From: JBGMEA01 sp963674555 | GTDB lineage: Bacteria > Bacillota > Clostridia > Eubacteriales > Anaerofustaceae | Direction of reading: 5' to 3' | Length of the DNA: 64,000 nt | NCBI GenBank assembly: GCA_963674555.1 | Contig: OY771429.1 | Span: 1,798,001-1,862,000 of the forward strand | Shown: piece by piece, positions 58,544 to 64,000 of the stretch | How positions within the stretch are numbered: the stretch's first letter is position 1 | Layout of the letters: every line of letters starts with the position of its first letter | The notes under the pieces: model-generated | Told to the model about the DNA's origin: nothing | Database searches by the model: none | What the model saw: only the letters and a program-made list of their open reading frames with translations | Made by a program: the position numbers and the translations under genes

Positions 58544-59169
58544 TGAAGATCATCGATCTTGAAAATTGGGATAGAAAAACGCACTATGAGTTTTTTAAGC
58601 GCATGGATTATCCGCAATACTTAATATGCAAAAATATAGATATTACAAATTATTTATTAAAACTACGAGAGCAAAATCTTTCGTTTTATTATGCGATGAT
58701 ATTCGCAGCCACGTATGCGATCAATAAAACGGATGCTTTTAAGTATCGGATAGAGGGAGAAAATGTTGTTTATCACGAAATGATCCATCCGTCATTTACG
58801 GCTATGTCCGATGGTTCTGACCTGTTTAAAATGGTCACCGTTGAAATGAAAGAGGATATGGTAACTTTTATTGAGAGTGCGAAAGAAAAGTCGGACAGAC
58901 AAAAAGATTATTTCGTATTTAAAGATCTGGAAGGTCGAACTGACTTGATCTATATTACTTGTATCCCTTGGGTGAGTTTTACAAATGTATCCCATACCAT
59001 TTCATTTAATAAAGACGATGCGGTACCGCGTTTGGCATGGGGTAAATATTTTGAAGAAGGTGATAAAATCCTCATGCCTTTTTCCGTACAGGCACACCAT
59101 TCATTTGTCGACGGTATTCACATGGGGCAATATTTTGATACCTTGCAAGAATATTTAGATTCTTTTTAA
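58543..59169 (+). CDS. Chloramphenicol acetyltransferase-family protein (CatA-like)
   Basis: A 208-residue protein with the CAT active-site motif at its end, AHHSFVDGIHMGQYFDTLQ, with the catalytic His186 and conserved Asp189. The N-terminal IIDLENWDRKTHYEFFKRM and the central PSFTAMSDGSDLFKMV also fit the trimeric CatA fold. It transfers acetyl from acetyl-CoA to a hydroxyl; the natural acceptor may not be chloramphenicol. The ATG at 58543 overlaps the last base of the regulator stop, so the two are coupled. Length is near the ~210 norm. Confidence 0.88.
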   Translation: MKIIDLENWDRKTHYEFFKRMDYPQYLICKNIDITNYLLKLREQNLSFYYAMIFAATYAINKTDAFKYRIEGENVVYHEMIHPSFTAMSDGSDLFKMVTVEMKEDMVTFIESAKEKSDRQKDYFVFKDLEGRTDLIYITCIPWVSFTNVSHTISFNKDDAVPRLAWGKYFEEGDKILMPFSVQAHHSFVDGIHMGQYFDTLQEYLDSF

Positions 59170-59229
59170 TACTCAAATTTAGATTTGTTCATTACGGGTT
59201 TTTTTTTAATAAGAAGGAGATAAACAATT

Positions 59230-60003
59230 TTGATGTATCTAATCGTTTGTTTAACAGCTTTTTTTGCATCCGCTTTGTCCTTGATGTCAGGTTTCGGTTT
59301 AGGGACGATCTTATTACCCGCCTTTGCTCTTTTCTTTCCGCTCGAAACAGCGGTAGCCATGACGGCGCTCGTACATATGACGAACAATATTTTTAAGTTT
59401 ATCCTTATCAGAAACCGAATAGATAAAAATACTGTGTTGCGATTTGCCCCAACTGCTATCCTTGCGGCTTTTGTCGGTGCATGGGTGTTGACCTATTTGA
59501 ATGATATGCCGGTCATTATGACCTTTTCGGTAGCAGACCGCATTTTTGAGATAACACCGATCAACATCACTATAGGGCTTTTGCTTATTGTTTTTGCGTT
59601 CTTTGAATTGTTACCGCGTTTCAAAAAAGTTGAGTTTGATAAAAAATATCTTCCGCTCGGCGGACTTCTCAGCGGTTTTTTCGGAGGTCTTTCCGGTCAT
59701 CAAGGAGCGATGCGTTCCGCGTTTCTAAGTAAAACCGGGCTTGACAAAAACACATTCATTTCCACGGGTATCGTTATCGCGCTCTTCATCGATATCACAA
59801 GATTATCGATATACGGTAATCATATTCTAAATTCGGAACTTATCGGAAATTGGAGACTTATAACCGCAGGTATGTTATCTGCTTTTGTGGGTGCGTTCAC
59901 AGCATCGCGATTTATTAAGAAGATCACATTTCGTCATGTGCAGGTCATTGTGGGCGTTATGCTCATTTTGATGGGTATATTGATAGGTGTAGGAGTCATT
60001 TGA
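59230..60003 (+). CDS. TSUP (TauE/SafE)-family membrane exporter
   Basis: A 257-residue integral membrane protein with about eight helices. The TSUP layout has LSLMSGFGLGTILLPAFALFFPLETAVAMTALVHMTNN in the first half and GGLLSGFFGGLSGHQGAMRSAFLSKTGL in the second, two related halves. Members export sulfite, sulfoacetate or other sulfur anions. The start is TTG at 59230 or the following ATG at 59233; AAGGAG lies 10-13 bases upstream. A rhodanese protein is far away, so the substrate is undefined. Terminator shared with the convergent MFS gene. Confidence 0.87.
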   Translation: MMYLIVCLTAFFASALSLMSGFGLGTILLPAFALFFPLETAVAMTALVHMTNNIFKFILIRNRIDKNTVLRFAPTAILAAFVGAWVLTYLNDMPVIMTFSVADRIFEITPINITIGLLLIVFAFFELLPRFKKVEFDKKYLPLGGLLSGFFGGLSGHQGAMRSAFLSKTGLDKNTFISTGIVIALFIDITRLSIYGNHILNSELIGNWRLITAGMLSAFVGAFTASRFIKKITFRHVQVIVGVMLILMGILIGVGVI

Positions 60004-60026
60004 AGAACATACCGTATAAGTAAAAT

Positions 60027-60058
60027 AAAGCCTTATCGATCATTCGATAAGGCTTTAA
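60027..60058. terminator. Bidirectional intrinsic terminator
   Basis: A perfect 13-bp stem AAAGCCTTATCGA (60027-60039) with TCGATAAGGCTTT (60044-60056), TCAT loop. Between convergent transporter genes. Confidence 0.85.
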
Positions 60059-60079
60059 TAGTGGGCAATAAAAAGAGTC

Positions 60080-61318
60080 TTATGTATTTTCTTCAGTTTT
60101 TTTTGTAAGCATGATAATCGAAAAAATCAACATAAAGACCGCGACGATCGAACCGTTTATGATAAGACCCGCAGACGCTCCGAAGTTTCTTACGATAAAT
60201 CCCGTGAACAGATTTCCGATCGGCATCGTTCCTCCGCTTACCAATATATACACGCTGAGTATCCGAGCGCGATAAGCATTATCGACGCGCAGTTGCAAGG
60301 ACGTGTTTACTGTTGCCGAGAAACTGACGAACAAAAACCCGATGAGTACATATAATACCAGCGTTGCGGGATAATTGTGGAATACGCCGATCGCGATAAG
60401 GCTCAGTCCGACGAACATCGGACCGACTGTTAAATTGAATCTTCTTGGGCCTTTTAGGGAAGAAGCGGCTAAAAGTAATGCGCCTAAAAAGGAACCCAAA
60501 CCCATGCTGGTCATAACAAAACCAAAATCACTTTCCGCCAGATGTAAAACTTCCGTCACAAAAACGGGCATCACAACGCTGTGATTCATGGAGAAGCAAC
60601 TGATGATCAATGATGATATGACGATGAGAAAAAGATCTTTGCTTTTGAAGAGATATTTTAAACCTTCACCCACATCCGAAAAAATCAATTTGAAATACGT
60701 AAAATTCAGGCGTAACTTCTCCGAAATAACGTGTTCTGTCAACGGTTTAATGAATAATACGGAGATGATCACTGAAAGAAAAGAAAGCGAATTGATCAAA
60801 AAACAAGCGCCGACACCGTAGATACCCAATATGATACCGGCAAAAGCAGGGCCGATCATCCTGGCCAAATTGAATCCTGTTGAATTTAAGGCAATAGCGT
60901 TCATTAAGTATTCTTTCGGTACAAGATCGAAAACAAAAGATTGTCGGATCGGGCGGTCGAATGCATTGGCGATCCCCATGGTTGTTGCCAAGACCAATAC
61001 ATGCCAATATTGGATCAATCCCGTAAAGACCAAGACAGCAAAAGTCATAGCAGCAAACATTAAAATCGTTTGCGTTACAAACAGCATTTTCTTTTTATCT
61101 GTCCTTTCGATCACGGCTCCTGCGAACAAAGACAAAAACAATGTAGGTGCAAATTGCAACGCACTAACGAGTCCGATCTTCAGAGCATCATTTGTTAGCT
61201 GATATGCCAGCCACGGTTGTGCGATATTTTGCATCCAAGTGCCGATGTTTGAGATCAACATCCCGAATAAAAACAAACGAAAGTTCTTATGTTTTAAGGA
61301 TAAAAAAGGACTGTTCAT
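60080..61318 (-). CDS. MFS transporter (MFS_3/EntS-like)
   Basis: A 412-residue transporter with about 12 helices. The family start FRLFLFGMLISNIGTWMQNIAQPWLAYQLT, loop GAVIERTDKKKMLF, and ANAFDRPIRQSFVFDLVPKEYLMNAIALNS are typical of the MFS_3 group that includes EntS enterobactin exporter and multidrug relatives. It should pump a siderophore-like or toxic compound out. The ATG at 61318 is favoured, since the protein family starts with LKHKNFRLF; a longer start at 61342 is possible. No siderophore genes are near. Confidence 0.87.
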   Translation of the reverse strand: MNSPFLSLKHKNFRLFLFGMLISNIGTWMQNIAQPWLAYQLTNDALKIGLVSALQFAPTLFLSLFAGAVIERTDKKKMLFVTQTILMFAAMTFAVLVFTGLIQYWHVLVLATTMGIANAFDRPIRQSFVFDLVPKEYLMNAIALNSTGFNLARMIGPAFAGIILGIYGVGACFLINSLSFLSVIISVLFIKPLTEHVISEKLRLNFTYFKLIFSDVGEGLKYLFKSKDLFLIVISSLIISCFSMNHSVVMPVFVTEVLHLAESDFGFVMTSMGLGSFLGALLLAASSLKGPRRFNLTVGPMFVGLSLIAIGVFHNYPATLVLYVLIGFLFVSFSATVNTSLQLRVDNAYRARILSVYILVSGGTMPIGNLFTGFIVRNFGASAGLIINGSIVAVFMLIFSIIMLTKKTEENT

Positions 61319-61463
61319 CGATCGTACACCATTCTTAATCAAAATTTGTGCTTTTGATGTATTCTACCACTTTTGCTACGACTGTGTCATTGCTTTACTA
61401 AAATATTTCTTATTACCGGTAAGCTCTTTTTTTATTGAATATATATTTGTTTTTTTCAATCTC

Positions 61464-61472
61464 TGCTATAAT
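61464..61472 (+). promoter_or_regulatory. Extended -10 element
   Basis: TGCTATAAT, 30 bases before the next ATG. No clear -35. Confidence 0.5.
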
Positions 61473-61501
61473 AAATACAAACAGATCTCGGAGGTGGATA
61501 T

Positions 61502-61729
61502 ATGGATCAGCAACAAGAAAAGTTCTATGAATATATACTGGACAGAGTCGATGAAAAGAATATTGAAAATGCAAAGACACTGCTTGCAAAAACTTTCGCA
61601 AAACAAGATGAAGGATCTTTCACGAAATGCGATGTTACGGTTCTTGCACCTTTGTTGATGACGATCGTAAAACCCGAATACATTAAAGAAGTGCAAGAAC
61701 TTATGAAAAATTATGGGCAAGAACTCTAA
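61502..61729 (+). CDS. Small helical protein, unknown
   Basis: A 75-residue protein rich in charged helices, with KCDVTVLAPLLMTIVKPEYIKEVQELMKNYG at the end. No membrane segment and no recognised family. TCGGAGGTGG precedes the ATG. It starts a run of four genes up to 63083 with small gaps, probably one operon with the ABM-type protein, a helical-repeat-like protein and a small membrane protein. Confidence 0.7.
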   Translation: MDQQQEKFYEYILDRVDEKNIENAKTLLAKTFAKQDEGSFTKCDVTVLAPLLMTIVKPEYIKEVQELMKNYGQEL

Positions 61730-61753
61730 TAAATATAAAATGGAGACAATAAT

Positions 61754-62044
61754 ATGATCAGGATCGTAGCAAAAAATTTTATCAAAGAAGAAAATATCGA
61801 AGAATTTATCAAATACGCAACAGAATTGGTTGAAGCGACCGTGCGATCAGACGCAGGTTGCATACAATATGAACTTTGCAGAAATGTAGATGATCCGACT
61901 GTTATGGCAATGATCGAAGCTTGGGAAGACCAAGCCTCACTGGATGCGCATATGAATTCCGAGCATTTTCAAACGATCGTACCGATCTTGCATAAGTTTT
62001 CTTCCAAACCCGGCGAAATGAATATGTACCATAAGATCGTGTGA
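61754..62044 (+). CDS. Antibiotic-biosynthesis-monooxygenase (ABM) domain protein
   Basis: A 96-residue ferredoxin-like alpha-beta protein. The ABM signature is TVRSDAGCIQYELCRNVDDPT, then MIEAWEDQASLDAHMNSEHFQ. Many are YgiN-like quinol monooxygenases or heme-free oxygenases, others only bind ligands. GGAG lies about seven bases before the start. In an anaerobe a quinone- or heme-linked role is possible; nothing in the neighbourhood decides. Confidence 0.87.
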   Translation: MIRIVAKNFIKEENIEEFIKYATELVEATVRSDAGCIQYELCRNVDDPTVMAMIEAWEDQASLDAHMNSEHFQTIVPILHKFSSKPGEMNMYHKIV

Positions 62045-62082
62045 ATCACGCGATCGTTATGCTTTTAATTGGAGGGTAAAAC

Positions 62083-62766
62083 ATGCATAAAGATGAATTG
62101 ATCCTACTGTTAAAGCAAAAACCCGACATAGATGATGTTGTCATCGACGTTATGAAAGATACGCAACTTATACCTGTGTTGTTTGAAATAATTGAAACTG
62201 AGAAAAGTTCTGTGAAATTTTCGGCGGAAAAGATCATCAGGATAATCAGTCAAAAAGATGCGAATATGTTACTTCCGTATTTTAACAGAATGGTTGCTTT
62301 ACTGGACAGTGAAAATACTTTTATTCGATACGGATTCATTTTGAGTGTGCCGAATTTGTTTTCGCTTGACCAAGAGAAAAAGTGGGTCGCTTTTGTAGAA
62401 CGATATATTTTATTTCTGGAGAGCACGGCGATCGCTGAATTTAATAATGCTGTATCCAATGTATGGAAGATATTAAAACAATATCCCGACTATGAATCGG
62501 TGATTGTGCCAAAATTGCTACAGATCGACCAACATGTTTTTTTGCATAAAGGTGAGAGATCTCTCGAATGTATAGATGTTGCAAAAGGACAGATCATTGA
62601 TTGTTTTATTGAGATTTATGAACGATCAGTATATCAAAAAGAAATGCGCGCTTTTGTGACAGAAAATGCGCAAAATCACAGAAAAAAAGTGCAAGCCTCA
62701 GCAAAACGCTTTTTGCGAGCATATTCATATGGATCAAGTGAAGAGGATAAATGGAAAAACGATTAA
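62083..62766 (+). CDS. Helical-repeat-like protein, unknown
   Basis: A 227-residue cytoplasmic protein that appears to be all helical, with HEAT/ARM-like pairs of helices (KFSAEKIIRIISQKDANMLLPYFNRMVALLDS; IRYGFILSVPNLFSLDQEKKWVAFVERY). No catalytic motif was found. GGAGGG precedes the start. Its end overlaps the following membrane protein gene by 16 bases, suggesting coupled synthesis and a complex. Confidence 0.65.
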   Translation: MHKDELILLLKQKPDIDDVVIDVMKDTQLIPVLFEIIETEKSSVKFSAEKIIRIISQKDANMLLPYFNRMVALLDSENTFIRYGFILSVPNLFSLDQEKKWVAFVERYILFLESTAIAEFNNAVSNVWKILKQYPDYESVIVPKLLQIDQHVFLHKGERSLECIDVAKGQIIDCFIEIYERSVYQKEMRAFVTENAQNHRKKVQASAKRFLRAYSYGSSEEDKWKND

Positions 62767-63083
62767 AACAATACATCGAGAAATTTGAAAAACGCGATAT
62801 CAGCAATTTAGATCCTGAACAAAGGCAGTATTTGCTAGATGACTTGTTGACCCAAATCGGGTTTTTTCAGCATGAGCGGTTGATCCATTTGATCGTAACG
62901 CTTGCCTTTGCGGTGTTGACGATTTTATCTGTTTGTATTTTGATCTTACTAATGAGCATCCCGACAGTTATCTTGACTGTGATTTTGGCGATAATGTTGA
63001 TCGCGTACATCAAACATTACTATGTTTTGGAGAACGGTGTTCAGAAATTATATGAATTTTATGATCAAGCCCATAAAATCTGA
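62751..63083 (+). CDS. Small membrane protein, unknown
   Basis: A 110-residue protein: a charged N-terminal ~40 residues, two adjacent helices at about 43-64 and 67-85, and a charged tail (VLENGVQKLYEFYDQ). No family was recognised. It overlaps the previous gene by 16 bases, so both may act together at the membrane. Confidence 0.65.
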   Translation: MEKRLKQYIEKFEKRDISNLDPEQRQYLLDDLLTQIGFFQHERLIHLIVTLAFAVLTILSVCILILLMSIPTVILTVILAIMLIAYIKHYYVLENGVQKLYEFYDQAHKI

Positions 63084-63109
63084 TAATCATATATAATAAT
63101 CAAAATTTG

Positions 63110-63118
63110 TGTTATAAT
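63110..63118 (+). promoter_or_regulatory. Extended -10 element of PAS gene
   Basis: TGTTATAAT, 95 bases before the ATG at 63213. No clear -35. Confidence 0.45.
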
Positions 63119-63212
63119 ATTTTTAATCAATTTACACGGGATGTAGAAAGATCCGATAGATATGATCGGTTCTTAGTTGTAGGGGGAGTAAATTTTAATA
63201 AAGAGGATATAT

Positions 63213-64000
63213 ATGCAGATGAAAAATATGAGCAAGGAGCAATTGATGGAAACAGTAGAGGATTTAAATGGACAAATAGAGCGATTGCAATCTCAGCTAA
63301 ATTCGGCCCCGTATGAGCGAGAAGTACAAGTCTTTGAAGATTCCGATAAAAGTTTTCGAAATATATTTGTTACCACACCTATTGGTTTGGTTATTACTAA
63401 TTTAAAGGGTAAGATAATCAATATGAATCGTGCCGCTCAAGAAATATTCGGTTACGTTCTTGGTGAGGGCGAGGAAGCCAATATAATTGATTATTATGCC
63501 GATCCGCGCGATAGACAAAATTTGTTGGAGATATTGGAAAAAGAGAGTCGTGTTTTTGAATATAAAATCAAGATGCGTCGCAAGGATGGGCTTGAGAAGG
63601 ATGTTCTGCTTAATGTTGATTTTATAGATTTGGATAATGAAAAAGTACTATTGACTTCCCTTATTGATGTAAATTTATGCGATCGAGTTCAAAAGAATTT
63701 TTTTAATTCGGAAGAAGAATATCAGTTTTTATTTACAAACGTTCCCATAGGAATAGCAGTTACTGATGTGAATGGACATTTGATCGCAAACAATCAAGCA
63801 TTAAAGGAATTACTCGGTTACACAGATGAAGAATTAAAAGACATCGACGTTACTGATTTTTATATAGATAAAAAGGATAGAAGTAAACTGATTGAATTGA
63901 TCGAACAATTCGGTACCGTCCGAGATTTTGAAACAGTATTCATGCATAAAAACGGTAAAAAGATACCTGTATTATTAAATATGGATCAGATAAATTTTAA
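63213..64000 (+). CDS. PAS-domain sensor protein, 3' end outside window
   Basis: The frame stays open from the ATG at 63213 (AAGAGGATAT just before it) to the end of the window, 262 codons. A short coiled coil (MSKEQLMETVEDLNGQIERL) is followed by two PAS domains: FRNIFVTTPIGLVITNLKGK near residue 44 and YQFLFTNVPIGIAVTDVNGH near residue 168. No membrane segment is present, so it would be a cytoplasmic sensor. The missing C-terminus is likely a histidine kinase, GGDEF or similar output. Confidence 0.85.
   Translation, partial: MQMKNMSKEQLMETVEDLNGQIERLQSQLNSAPYEREVQVFEDSDKSFRNIFVTTPIGLVITNLKGKIINMNRAAQEIFGYVLGEGEEANIIDYYADPRDRQNLLEILEKESRVFEYKIKMRRKDGLEKDVLLNVDFIDLDNEKVLLTSLIDVNLCDRVQKNFFNSEEEYQFLFTNVPIGIAVTDVNGHLIANNQALKELLGYTDEELKDIDVTDFYIDKKDRSKLIELIEQFGTVRDFETVFMHKNGKKIPVLLNMDQINF

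Noticed and set aside
63107..63316. Plus-strand frame of 69 codons before the PAS protein
   Set aside because: It overlaps the PAS gene in another frame, starts inside the promoter region and lacks a binding site. The PAS frame has AAGAGG and clear domains.
1..64000. tRNA, rRNA, riboswitch (cobalamin, T-box), CRISPR array or insertion sequence
   Set aside because: I looked for T-loop motifs, conserved riboswitch cores, short spaced repeats and transposase motifs and found none convincing. A covariance-model search would be needed for weak cases.

Overview
The window looks like the chromosome of an anaerobic, low-to-moderate GC Firmicute, most likely Clostridia-like; I cannot name a genus. 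Support comes from strong GGAGG-type ribosome binding sites with frequent TTG/GTG starts, sigma-A style promoters, a two-subunit 2-oxoacid:ferredoxin oxidoreductase, rubredoxin, an FmdE-like protein, many URO-D/MtaA-type methyltransferase paralogues, and Firmicute regulators or housekeeping genes (PerR, HxlR, CvfB, CsaA). No rRNA, tRNA, CRISPR array, transposase or prophage was seen.

Layout. 1-1.3 kb: 3' part of an AT-rich SEFIR/TIR-type gene, probably anti-phage. 1.6-11.6 kb: lipoprotein, SLC13 permease, URO-D protein, an HxlR-azoreductase divergent pair with clear operators, peroxiredoxin, diguanylate cyclase, VOC protein, second URO-D protein. 11.9-16.1 kb: CsaA, a QW-repeat toroid protein, nitroreductase, and a minus-strand unit of COG0523 GTPase, His-rich protein and third URO-D protein. 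16.5-21.8 kb: tandem-rhodanese lipoprotein, sugar-dehydrogenase-like lipoprotein, PlsC-like acyltransferase, GPH symporter, C_GCAxxG_C_C protein. 21.8-31.7 kb: perR-katG with a visible promoter and Per-box-like site, flavoproteins, a stand-alone LigD polymerase domain, korAB, rubredoxin and a DUF21/CBS membrane protein. 31.7-35.6 kb: an AT-rich 1224-residue protein ending in a PD-(D/E)XK-like nuclease motif, followed by a broken gene remnant. 35.6-46.6 kb: two more URO-D proteins, paralogous membrane proteins, and a nine-gene same-strand run that includes a GIY-YIG/GNAT fusion, CvfB, PPK2, cupin and FmdE-like protein. 46.6-49.9 kb: an AT-rich two-gene Hachiman-like defence system (hamA, hamB). 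49.9-64 kb: MBL hydrolase, LysE exporter, cysteine-rich Fe-S protein, an ArsR regulator with a 62-residue Cys/His repeat protein, sixth URO-D protein, membrane polyferredoxin, an enolase-superfamily enzyme with a FadR-like regulator and CAT-like protein, transporters, small unknowns, and the 5' part of a PAS-domain sensor.

How it fits together. Three themes recur. (1) One-carbon or corrinoid-type chemistry: six URO-D superfamily proteins, a COG0523 metallochaperone-like GTPase and an FmdE-like protein, but no corrinoid protein or MtrH/MtaB-type partner in the window. (2) Oxygen and electrophile defence in an anaerobe: PerR-KatG, peroxiredoxin, HxlR-azoreductase, nitroreductase, rubredoxin and flavodoxin. 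(3) Three AT-rich inserts (SEFIR gene, 1224-aa nuclease-like gene, HamAB) in a core rich in GATC, each consistent with acquired anti-phage genes. Convergent genes almost always share one bidirectional hairpin terminator.
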